A program made the position numbers and the translations under genes. 12,434 nucleotides of DNA. It comes from JAHHUA01 sp036635475 (GTDB taxonomy: Bacteria; Bacillota; Clostridia; Oscillospirales; Ruminococcaceae). Positions 1 to 5,512 of this stretch are shown in pieces; position 1 is the first letter of the stretch, and the number at the start of each line of letters is the position of its first letter. The stretch covers positions 1 to 12,434 of the forward strand of contig JAVWQH010000045.1 of NCBI GenBank assembly GCA_036635475.1, read 5' to 3'. The notes below the pieces were generated by a model. That model did no database searches, had not been told where the DNA came from, and saw only the letters and a program-made list of their open reading frames with translations.

Positions 1-2
1 AT

Positions 3-152
3 TATCCAGAGAGTAAAAGGAAAAACGAAAGTAAGAATTGCCAATGGACAAAACAAGATATATATAGATGTCTAAAGTCGGACTTTTATAAAGGCATAAT
101 TACTTACCAAGGAATGAAAATAAAAGGGCAACACAAAGCAATCATAGCTTAA
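3..152 (+). CDS. C-terminal tail of a probable serine recombinase (5' end outside window)
   Basis: The reading frame enters from the left edge and gives 49 residues before TAA. It contains W-T-K-x-x-I-Y-x-x-L-K-x-x-x-Y-K-G, then a Y-x-G and a K-G-x-H-K-A-I-I stretch. In large serine recombinases (resolvase/invertase integrases of Gram-positive phages and ICEs) the 'Recombinase' domain ends in a very similar W-x-x-x-x-I-x-x-I-L-x-N-x-x-Y-x-G ... G-x-H-x-A-I-I pattern. Most of those proteins carry a zinc ribbon and coiled coil after this point, but here the stop follows the I-I-A at once, so the protein is either a short variant or truncated. It converges on the ImmA-like remnant at 189-248, 36 bases away. 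An integrase beside ImmA/ImmR genes fits a lysogeny module. The identification rests on about 45 residues only. Confidence 0.45.
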   Translation, partial: YPESKRKNESKNCQWTKQDIYRCLKSDFYKGIITYQGMKIKGQHKAIIA

Positions 153-188
153 AATAGTTCACAAATTGTGAAGATGCACGCTAACAAT

Positions 189-248
189 TCAAGATTTTTG
201 CTGACCTTTCGTATACTCCTGAATTGCGTTTGCAAGTTCATACTTCAC
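189..248 (-). pseudogene. Detached 3' end of the ImmA-like gene, left of the IS insertion
   Basis: Read on the minus strand from 248, this gives VKYELANAIQEYTKGQQKS and a TGA stop at 191-189. Joined directly to base 1930 it continues the frame of the gene at 1930-2334 with no indel, giving ...ELESE followed by these residues. ImmA/IrrE-like proteins of this type commonly end with a segment of the form S-x-L-E-x-x-V, a helix, then I-x-x-Y/F, so the tail is what the family predicts. It has no start codon or ribosome site of its own and is presumably no longer translated. Confidence 0.6.
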
Positions 249-269
249 TTTAAAATGGACGGAGTAGAA

Positions 270-296
270 ATCCACTAAGTCTTTAGCTTAGTGGAT
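270..296 (+). repeat. Left-end hairpin of the IS
   Basis: Perfect 10-bp stem (ATCCACTAAG / CTTAGTGGAT) around the loop TCTTTAG. It lies 21 bases inside the TTCAC at 244-248, a usual place for the hairpin bound by TnpA. The GAA just 5' of the stem also precedes the right-end hairpin and may belong to the guide that pairs with TTC of the cleavage site (inference). Confidence 0.8.
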
Positions 297-307
297 GAAT
301 ACGACAA

Positions 308-706
308 ATGAAAGTATACAATTCTCTAAATCATAGTAAGTTCACACTAAAATATCATCTAATATTTGTTTGCAAGTACAGAAAAATGCTGCTCATCAAA
401 TACGGTGATGAAATTAAACAAATTATGAAAGACATTTCGTACAAATGTGATTTCACTATTTTAGTTATGGAAGTTGACAAAGACCATATTCACTTGCTGA
501 TTGAAAGCGTTCCAAAAGTATCTCCATTGATGATAGTTAGAGTGTTAAAACAACAATCTACACAAGTTATATATGGCAGGCACTTCAAAGAGTTAAAGAA
601 ACAATTTTGGAAAGAGAATACATTCTGGACAGACGGATATTTCTGTTCAACAATTGGAGAAGTCAGTGAAGAAACATTAAAAAAATATATTAAAAATCAA
701 GGATAG
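308..706 (+). CDS. tnpA: IS200/IS605 family transposase TnpA (Y1 HUH)
   Basis: This is a single-domain transposase of 132 aa, the usual size of the family. It cuts and rejoins the single-stranded ends of the element through a 5'-phosphotyrosine link. The N-terminus carries the family pattern Y-H-L-I-F-V-x-K-Y-R (about residues 16-25). The HUH metal-binding motif is H-I-H at 60-62, inside D-H-I-H-L-L-I. The catalytic tyrosine is Y127 in the C-terminal helix K-K-Y-I-K-N-Q, at the same residue number as in the IS608 enzyme. The ATG lies 12 bases after the left-end hairpin and no good ribosome site is visible, so expression is probably low. No frameshift or missing catalytic residue is seen, so the enzyme looks intact and could still mobilise the element. 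Confidence 0.93.
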   Translation: MKVYNSLNHSKFTLKYHLIFVCKYRKMLLIKYGDEIKQIMKDISYKCDFTILVMEVDKDHIHLLIESVPKVSPLMIVRVLKQQSTQVIYGRHFKELKKQFWKENTFWTDGYFCSTIGEVSEETLKKYIKNQG

Positions 707-724
707 AAAGGTGGTGAAAATAAT

Positions 725-1825
725 TTGAGTAAACAAAACAAGGCGTACAAATTCAGATTATATCCAAATAAAGATCAATCGTTACTAATTGATAAAACAA
801 TTGGATGTGCAAGATTTATCTACAATCAAATGCTTGGGGATAAAATCAAATATTATGAAGAAACAAAACAAAAGTTGAATAATACTCCTGCACAATACAA
901 AAGTGAATATGAATGGCTTAAAGAGGTTGATAGTCTTGCTCTTGCAAATGCACAAATGAATTTGCAAACAGCTTATAATAATTTCTTTAGAAGTCCTAAA
1001 GTTGGATTTCCAAAGTTTAAAAGTAAGAAAAAATGTAAAGCTGCATACACGACAAACAATCAAAATGGAACAATATCAATTGTTGACGGAAATCATATTA
1101 GATTGCCAAAGCTCAAAAATATCAAGTGTAAAATTCACAGGCAAATACCGGAGACTCAAATTATTAAATCAGCCACTATTTCACGCAATTCTTGCAATAA
1201 ATATTACATTTCAATTCTTGTTGAATACGAAAAAGAAGATGTTTATATTCAGCTTGATAAAAACAAAGCATTAGGGTTAGATTACAGTAGTCCAAGCTTT
1301 TATGTCGATAGCCAAGGCATAGAAGCTGATTATCCTAAATTTTATCGTAATGCACAGGTCAAATTAGCAAAAGAGCAAAGAAAATTATCATTGATGAAAT
1401 ATGGGAGCAATAATTACTTAAAACAAAAAATAATTGTCGCAAAGTTCCACGAGCATTTAGCTAATCAAAGAAAAGATTGGATACACAAATTATCGACTGA
1501 ATTAACAAAGCAGTATGACTATATTTGTGTGGAAGATATCAATTTAAGAGGAATGGCACAAACTCTACACTTAGGTAAGTCTACAAATGATAATGGATTT
1601 GGAATGTTCAGAACAATATTGGATTATAAGATGAATGACTTAGGAAAACGCTTAATTAAAATTGATAAATGGTTTCCAAGTTCTAAAATGTGTCATCACT
1701 GTGGAGCAATAAACTCTGAATTGAAATTATCTGATAGAATTTGGGAATGTAGTTGTGGAAAAACAATTGACAGGGACTGGAACGCAGCAATTAACATAAG
1801 AAATATTGGACTTAGCATGGTCTAA
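725..1825 (+). CDS. tnpB: RNA-guided endonuclease TnpB
   Basis: TnpB is the ancestor-type relative of Cas12. It uses a guide RNA from the right end of its element to cleave DNA next to the target motif, which favours retention of the element. The 366 residues show the N-terminal K-F-R-L-Y-P-N segment (9-15). The RuvC residues are D186 (in L-G-L-D-Y-S), E270 (in V-E-D-I-N-L-R-G-M) and D351 (in D-R-D-W-N-A-A-I-N-I). A zinc ribbon lies between the last two, with C323/C326 and C342/C344. The second cysteine pair is C-x-C rather than the usual C-x-x-C. All three acidic residues are present, so it is probably active. The start is TTG at 725, preceded by AAAGGTGGTG at 707-716 with good spacing, which supports it over later ATGs. 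It follows tnpA by 18 bases. Confidence 0.93.
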   Translation: MSKQNKAYKFRLYPNKDQSLLIDKTIGCARFIYNQMLGDKIKYYEETKQKLNNTPAQYKSEYEWLKEVDSLALANAQMNLQTAYNNFFRSPKVGFPKFKSKKKCKAAYTTNNQNGTISIVDGNHIRLPKLKNIKCKIHRQIPETQIIKSATISRNSCNKYYISILVEYEKEDVYIQLDKNKALGLDYSSPSFYVDSQGIEADYPKFYRNAQVKLAKEQRKLSLMKYGSNNYLKQKIIVAKFHEHLANQRKDWIHKLSTELTKQYDYICVEDINLRGMAQTLHLGKSTNDNGFGMFRTILDYKMNDLGKRLIKIDKWFPSSKMCHHCGAINSELKLSDRIWECSCGKTIDRDWNAAINIRNIGLSMV

Positions 1826-1929
1826 AGCATGAAATGGAAAAACCGTAGGAATTACGGGGTTAGCTTGTTGATACTTAGTGCATTAGCACTATTGAGCAGG
1901 AAGCCACGAGGTCTTTAGCCTCGTGGTAG
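1826..1929 (+). ncRNA. Probable TnpB guide RNA (omega/reRNA) scaffold, 3' part
   Basis: This non-coding stretch between the tnpB stop and the right end folds into successive hairpins. They are CCGTA/TACGG (1843-1857) followed by GGGTTAGC, then TAGTGC/GCACTA with loop ATTA (1876-1891), and the right-end hairpin (1904-1926). IS605-type elements encode the TnpB guide RNA here, often overlapping the 3' end of tnpB, with the guide read from the DNA just beyond the element. The 5' end of the RNA cannot be set from sequence and may lie inside tnpB. The predicted guide starts at 1930 (TTCACTCTCTAATTCACTAA), or at 1935 if the element ends at 1934. Confidence 0.6.
1904..1926 (+). repeat. Right-end hairpin of the IS
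   Basis: Perfect 8-bp stem (CCACGAGG / CCTCGTGG) around the same TCTTTAG loop as the left end. The stem sequence differs from the left one apart from the outer CCAC/GTGG. GAA lies one base 5' of the stem, and TAG plus TTCAC follow it. It probably also forms the last stem of the TnpB guide RNA. Confidence 0.8.
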
Positions 1930-2334
1930 TTCACTCTCTAATTCACTAACGTAAAAATTATTTTTCACTAATAGTTTTTCAAATCGTCTCAGTCTTTTCA
2001 CGGCTTCATCGTACGGAATATCACATAGCAGTACGAGTTCTTCAGGGTGATGTATATTACATTCTTTGATAATGCACATAGGACACAATATACGTACAGC
2101 TAGCTGATGTGCTGCATCTTCTGAGTAGTTAAGACCATATAGGTTTAATATTTTTTCAGATATAATTTTGCTATTCTGCCAACGTGAGAGATTATAATTA
2201 ATGCTATCGTCAACATTATATAATTTGGCGATTGGTGTTATTCGTATTGGCAGTTCACTTGACTTGCTGTTAATTAATAATTGCCAAGCGAGTAATTGGA
2301 GTTGCTGGAAATTATCATAATCATTATTTTTCAA
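1915..2334 (-). pseudogene. ImmA/IrrE-like protein without HEXXH, C-terminus replaced by IS insertion
   Basis: This 139-aa frame starts at TTG (2334), with AAGGGAG nine bases upstream. The N-terminus (A-W-Q-L-L-I...E-L-P-I-x-I-T-P-I, about 16-36) and the C-terminal half (A-x-R-I-L-C-P, H-x-P-E-E-L-x-x-L-C, then R-L-x-x-x-E-x-L-x-x-x-N-x-F-x-x-S-x-L-E, 78-133) match what I know of clostridial ImmA/IrrE-like proteins. The central H-E-x-x-H section of those proteins is absent, so it cannot be a normal zinc protease. The last four residues (LPRG) come from the IS right end; the native end lies at 189-248. It is last in a minus-strand cluster behind the repressor and the ImmA protease, and sits behind a terminator. 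The short tail change may or may not abolish function. Confidence 0.6.
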
Positions 2335-2337
2335 TAT

Positions 2338-2375
2338 AAAAAACTCCCTTCAAGAATATTATTCTCAAAAGGAGT
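2338..2375 (-). terminator. Intrinsic terminator covering the ribosome site of the third gene
   Basis: On the minus strand, 2375-2361 pairs with 2357-2343 over 15 positions without a mismatch (three are G-U). The loop is three bases, and a run of six T follows (2343-2338). The 3' arm contains the AAGGGAG Shine-Dalgarno sequence of the gene starting at 2334. The hairpin should end most transcripts leaving the ImmA gene, and in read-through RNA it should hide the ribosome site. Confidence 0.75.
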
Positions 2376-2399
2376 ACTAATTATTATGTTATGAGTTAA

Positions 2400-3011
2400 T
2401 TAATTAAAACATTTTTTCATTTCGTTGTCATATGAACATTTAAAATGAGTATTTTTCCATTTCAAATAATCTTGCATACGATTATTAGATGCAAGTGCAG
2501 ATAAACCAAATGTATTTTTAATATCAACTGGTGATTGAATATGTAATTTTTCAAATAAAGGCAAGGGTGATAAAAAATTTGCAGCAAAAACGTCTGCCTC
2601 AGTTTCTATTTGCAAATTAATTTCATCAATATTGCCAAAGCTATTTTCCGCAGCTTTATATTTCGACATAGTATTTAAATGTTGTAACATACAGTGTCCC
2701 AATTCATGTGCAAGTGTCCATCTTATACGACCTTCTACATTGTTGTCACTGGTATCATCATTATATAATATGATGTAAATATCTTGATTACAATTATAAA
2801 ACGTGCAACCAGATAAACTTTCACACATAATAAAAACATTTTCAATTGATGTATTATACTTATAAGCAAAATCCTTATATGATAAGACCGAGCATTTTTT
2901 AAAATGTGAAAAAACATCTAATACATTAATTGGATATTGATTTATATTTAGGGTTTGGTAAATATAAAGAACTTGTTTATTGATTAGTTGATTTCTAATT
3001 TGGGATATGAT
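2400..3011 (-). CDS. immA: ImmA/IrrE family metallopeptidase
   Basis: Zinc proteases of this family cleave their partner XRE repressor when the element is induced (ImmA of ICEBs1). The gene lies directly behind such a repressor, which supports that role. The motif H-E-L-G-H is at about residues 102-106 of the 203-residue frame, and I-E-T-E-A-D-x-F-A-A about 30 residues later supplies the third zinc ligand. The first ATG (2828) would remove a 61-residue N-terminal part that looks native: Q-Y-P-I-x-V, then a V-L-S-Y-K-D-F segment, then the S-x-x-G-C-T strand. No ATG, GTG or TTG exists between the in-frame stop (3017-3015) and 2828. I therefore propose ATC at 3011 or ATA at 3008, with AAAGG at 3025-3021. 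If only 2828 is used, the product is 142 aa and still has the active site. Confidence 0.75.
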   Translation of the reverse strand: MISQIRNQLINKQVLYIYQTLNINQYPINVLDVFSHFKKCSVLSYKDFAYKYNTSIENVFIMCESLSGCTFYNCNQDIYIILYNDDTSDNNVEGRIRWTLAHELGHCMLQHLNTMSKYKAAENSFGNIDEINLQIETEADVFAANFLSPLPLFEKLHIQSPVDIKNTFGLSALASNNRMQDYLKWKNTHFKCSYDNEMKKCFN

Positions 3012-3025
3012 TAATCACTACCTTT
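3008..3025 (-). promoter_or_regulatory. Ribosome site and probable non-canonical start of immA
   Basis: On the minus strand AAAGG (3025-3021) is followed nine bases later by ATC (3011) and then ATA (3008) in the ImmA frame. The site overlaps the repressor stop codon TAA (3013-3011), which suggests translational coupling. The start codon choice is inference. Confidence 0.4.
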
Positions 3026-3349
3026 GTCTTTAAATTCATTTTTGAAAGCAAGTTTTAAAATCTCCATCATTCTTTGAGTATCGCTGTCAGACATATTTGC
3101 TTTTGCTCGTTGGATAGAAATAATATCCTCATCATCATACACATTACAATTTGGAATATCAGTTCTGTCTAATAAATAATCAACCGAAACATTGAAATAA
3201 TTTGCTAATTTGAGCAATTGGGCTGCGTTTGGAGAACTATCAGATTTCCATCTGCTAATTGTAGCTGCACTTATTTCAAGATGAATAGCTAAATCTTTAA
3301 GCGATAATTGTTTTGCCGCACACAATTTTTTGACTTTTTCATAAAGCAT
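3011..3349 (-). CDS. XRE/Cro-type repressor (ImmR-like)
   Basis: This is a 112-aa DNA-binding protein with an N-terminal helix-turn-helix at about residues 16-37 (L-S-L-K-D-L-A-x-H-L-x-I-S-x-A-T-I-S-R-W-K). The typical fourth-helix pattern follows: L-L-K-L-A-N-Y-F-N-V-S-V-D-Y-L-L-D-R-T (45-63). The C-terminal 45 residues are charged and probably hold the dimerisation and protease-sensing part. ATG at 3349 has a strong GGAGG seven to eight bases upstream. It is transcribed away from the 3523 gene across a shared control region with three GTTTTGTAAA repeats, the likely operators. It is followed, with stop overlap, by the ImmA protease, the arrangement of phage and ICE repressor/anti-repressor pairs. 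The gene name immR would be by analogy only. Confidence 0.85.
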   Translation of the reverse strand: MLYEKVKKLCAAKQLSLKDLAIHLEISAATISRWKSDSSPNAAQLLKLANYFNVSVDYLLDRTDIPNCNVYDDEDIISIQRAKANMSDSDTQRMMEILKLAFKNEFKDKGSD

Positions 3350-3366
3350 AAATTAATCCTCCTTTA

Positions 3367-3472
3367 TTTACAAAAGTATAATTAAGCTATTGACAATTAT
3401 CGTTTTGTAAACTATAATACAGATAAATTAATTATCTATTAATAATATATCATATTATTACTGTTTTGTAAA
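3367..3472. repeat. Three-copy operator-like repeat GTTTTGTAAA
   Basis: The ten-base word (or CTTTTGTAAA) occurs at 3367-3376 (inverted), 3402-3411 and 3463-3472. Copy 2 lies in the 17-base spacer of the rightward promoter. Copy 3 has an inverted partner ACAAAA at 3479-3484 and lies downstream of the start site. Copy 1 lies just upstream of the repressor's ribosome site. The arrangement fits binding sites of the adjacent XRE repressor controlling both directions. Confidence 0.65.
3390..3418 (+). promoter_or_regulatory. Consensus sigma-A promoter for the rightward transcript
   Basis: TTGACA (3390-3395), a 17-base spacer and TATAAT (3413-3418) are a perfect consensus match. It should start RNA near 3425, leaving a leader of about 100 bases before the ATG at 3523. 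The operator-like word at 3402-3411 sits in the spacer, so a strong promoter is held off by the repressor in the lysogen (inference). A leftward promoter for the repressor was not clear. Confidence 0.8.
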
Positions 3473-3522
3473 TACTAGACAAAATAATAATAGTTCATCT
3501 GTTAAACTGAAAGGACGTTAAA

Positions 3523-4056
3523 ATGAAAATAATATCACAACAAGAAAAATACAACATTGATGAGAAAATAAACAAAATTAAAGATACAACAATGATTGAT
3601 TATGTTTATGCTCAGGCACCTTTTAATATTGATAATATAGTATATCGTGAAATCGAAAATGATGGAATGTGTATGTCAATTCCTTATAGCGATATAGAAT
3701 TAACCGATATAGTCAATGGATTGGCATATGAAATAGCAAATAATAATGATTGGGTTTACCCCGATTATCAGAATATAAAAGTAGCTATCATTGTATCAAC
3801 AATTGATGAAAAATTTTCTGCAACTCTTCGTATTGATATAGAACCAGCGAAGTTCAGTGATAAAACAAAAGCAGATATATTAAAAGATACGATTATTCCA
3901 AGTGAATATGAAAACTGGATTAATATTTTTACAAGTGCAGAGGATTTTTATAATGGGGATGATGGTATGAGCGAAACAACCGGATTTTATCCTATTGAAT
4001 TTACATATGAAGAACAAAGTAATTTATTATGGTTTTTGCTTCAACATATAATTTAG
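3523..4056 (+). CDS. Unrecognised acidic protein, first gene of the rightward transcript
   Basis: I do not recognise this 177-residue protein. It is rich in Asp and Glu, has no membrane segment or signal peptide, and appears as a mixed alpha/beta soluble protein. A strand-like I-K-V-A-I-I-V-S-T-I run is at about 85-94, and the C-terminal helix has a W-F-L-L tail. ATG at 3523 has AAAGGA about nine bases upstream. It is the first gene under the repressor-controlled consensus promoter, a position often held by cro-, excisionase- or antirepressor-type genes. It shows no helix-turn-helix that I can see, so no function is assigned. Confidence 0.75.
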   Translation: MKIISQQEKYNIDEKINKIKDTTMIDYVYAQAPFNIDNIVYREIENDGMCMSIPYSDIELTDIVNGLAYEIANNNDWVYPDYQNIKVAIIVSTIDEKFSATLRIDIEPAKFSDKTKADILKDTIIPSEYENWINIFTSAEDFYNGDDGMSETTGFYPIEFTYEEQSNLLWFLLQHII

Positions 4057-4071
4057 ATAATAAAGGAGCAG

Positions 4072-4098
4072 TTATTTCTATCAATAGAAATAATATAA
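4072..4098. promoter_or_regulatory. Operator-like site A (AGAAATAATAT family, palindromic)
   Basis: TTATTTCTA and TAGAAATAA form a perfect 9-bp inverted repeat with loop TCAA (4072-4093). AATAGAAATAATATAA (4083-4098) directly abuts the -35 box at 4099. The same 16 bases recur at 6500-6515 upstream of another promoter. It is probably a regulator binding site. Confidence 0.6.
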
Positions 4099-4127
4099 TT
4101 GACATTACTTTGTGAATAGTGTAATAT
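4099..4127 (+). promoter_or_regulatory. Promoter for the DGQHR-type/recombinase-fold gene pair
   Basis: TTGACA (4099-4104), 17 bases and TAATAT (4122-4127). Transcription would start near 4134, at or just inside the AAGGTGG ribosome site (4134-4140), so the leader would be very short. Site A touches the -35 box, which suggests autoregulation. Confidence 0.6.
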
Positions 4128-4147
4128 ACAATTAAGGTGGTGTAGTT

Positions 4148-5512
4148 ATGCTGTTAAATAAAGAACAAATAATAGATAGGTTTAAAGGAATATTTATAAA
4201 TTCAACTGATAAAAAATTCATATTAAATCTGCAAGATTATATTGTGTCACATAATATAATGTCTATTGTCAATTATAAAACTGTGACTAAATCTCCAAAT
4301 AAATTTTTAGAGCTTTATCAAGATGAAGAATTGATAGCTATTATGTTTAAGTTTATTGAGGGAATAGAACATATTAATCCGAGAATTCTTAAAATAGCAG
4401 ATTGTTTTAACGTTGCTGAAATTAATAAATATAAATACTTCGTACCAGAAGTATTTGATGTTAAAAAACTTCACATTTTTAAAAATGTTTATCCAAAGCT
4501 AAATAATAATAAGCAATTTTCATTTCTACTATCCGTGGAAGATATCGCAATGTTGAGCAGATACGGAGTAATTAGAGTCGATGCAAATTTTCAAAGACAA
4601 TCAAGATTGATTAGGAACGAAATAACTAATACAATAATGCGACAAATACAATGCAATCCCGGAAGAGTGGAAACGATAGCTAATTTATTGGCTGATAACA
4701 AATATTACTTTGATGAAATAAGATTTAACTTAATGGATGAAGAAGATAGCGTTCTTTCTTATAATAGTGAAGACAATACTCTTTATTGGGAAGGAGATTG
4801 TGTTATACCAGATGGTAATCATAGGCGACTTGCATGTGAAAAAGCATATTTTGATCACCCAGAATTAAAAGAAATGTTCCGAAATCAAAAATTTTCAGTA
4901 TCTTTCACATATTTGACAACAGATGAACTGAAGAGAATGATTGAGCAGATATGGGACATAGAACCAATTCGTAAACAACAAAAAAGTGCTATGAAAACCA
5001 ACAATTCAAACAAAATAATAGATAGCATTTTACGTTCCAATAATGCTGATGATATTTTAAAAAATGGTATTGTCAATACTGGAATTGAAATAAGAGCTTA
5101 TCAAGGATTTATTATTAAATCTATTTTGGCTGAAGCAATAGAAGATAGTTATAATATAGATGACACAGTTTTGGCGAAAAATAAACAGATAGAATTATCT
5201 GAATGGATAACTGAATTCTATAATTATATTATTGAATTATGGGTTGACGATTTATCAGATTTAAAAACAGTTCGTAAAAACACTTGGAAATCTAGTGCAT
5301 ACCTACCTTTTGGACTAATGCTATTATCCAAAGAAGTTCGTGGAAAGCAAAATTGGAAAGAAATAACGAAATCAATTATAGAAAAAATTGATTGGGATAA
5401 ATCAGCTGCCATTTTAAAACACGACCAAGTACCAAAGTCTCAATATTCTACAAAAGATAAAAAAGTAATGCTTGATTTTTTTAAGGAGGTTATGAAAAAT
5501 GGAATTATATGA
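4148..5512 (+). CDS. DGQHR-type (ParB-superfamily-like) protein
   Basis: This 454-aa protein carries D-G-N-H-R-R-L-A at residues 222-229, the hallmark of DGQHR-domain proteins, whose best known member is DndB of DNA phosphorothioation systems. The surroundings fit that domain. Upstream is F-Q-R-Q-S-R (148-153) and a helix leading to 'Y-W-E-G-D-C-V-I-P'. Downstream come a strand and helix, then I-W-D-I-E-P-I-R-K-Q (268-277), where relatives have their Asn-rich segment. The first 120 residues and the C-terminal 150 (helical, W-rich) are not recognised. No other dnd gene is near, so a DNA-binding or regulatory role is more likely than sulfur modification. It overlaps the next gene by 14 bases, which points to joint action. 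Good ATG, with AAGGTGG seven bases upstream. Confidence 0.6.
   Translation: MLLNKEQIIDRFKGIFINSTDKKFILNLQDYIVSHNIMSIVNYKTVTKSPNKFLELYQDEELIAIMFKFIEGIEHINPRILKIADCFNVAEINKYKYFVPEVFDVKKLHIFKNVYPKLNNNKQFSFLLSVEDIAMLSRYGVIRVDANFQRQSRLIRNEITNTIMRQIQCNPGRVETIANLLADNKYYFDEIRFNLMDEEDSVLSYNSEDNTLYWEGDCVIPDGNHRRLACEKAYFDHPELKEMFRNQKFSVSFTYLTTDELKRMIEQIWDIEPIRKQQKSAMKTNNSNKIIDSILRSNNADDILKNGIVNTGIEIRAYQGFIIKSILAEAIEDSYNIDDTVLAKNKQIELSEWITEFYNYIIELWVDDLSDLKTVRKNTWKSSAYLPFGLMLLSKEVRGKQNWKEITKSIIEKIDWDKSAAILKHDQVPKSQYSTKDKKVMLDFFKEVMKNGII

Larger units (their letters stand above)
249..1929 (+). mobile_element. IS200/IS605-family insertion sequence (tnpA + tnpB, IS605 type)
   Basis: About 1.68 kb, carrying a Y1 HUH transposase and a TnpB nuclease in the same direction with 18 bases between them. 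Each end has a subterminal hairpin with the identical 7-base loop TCTTTAG (270-296 and 1904-1926) and there are no terminal inverted repeats, as expected for single-strand transposition. TTCAC lies at the left boundary (244-248), 21 bases before the left hairpin, and again just after the right hairpin (1930-1934). TTCAC is therefore the likely target/TAM sequence. The right boundary could be 1929 or 1934. I chose 1929 because removing 249-1929 restores the interrupted gene exactly, whereas 1934 would leave a frameshift. Family elements usually keep the right cleavage site inside the element, so the choice is not settled. Confidence 0.85.

Noticed and set aside
155..162. TAGTTCAC identical to 1927-1934, considered as the left boundary of the IS
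   Set aside because: It would put the left hairpin more than 100 bases from the end, unlike the family, and would place the in-frame tail of the interrupted gene inside the element. TTCAC at 244-248 fits better.
158..172. Palindrome TTCACAAATTGTGAA between the convergent genes as a terminator
   Set aside because: The stem is short and AT-rich and no T-run follows on either strand.
785..1063. Minus-strand open frame opposite tnpB
   Set aside because: Shadow of tnpB; hydrophobic low-complexity translation without ribosome site. The plus frame at 1002-1274 is rejected for the same reason.
2735..2917. 60-aa minus-strand frame with an ATG at 2917
   Set aside because: Overlaps the family-like N-terminal half of the ImmA frame in another frame and shows no protein family features.
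4148..5512. Part of a DNA phosphorothioation (dnd) system
   Set aside because: Only the D-G-x-H-R motif is shared; no dndA, C, D or E-like gene is in the window.
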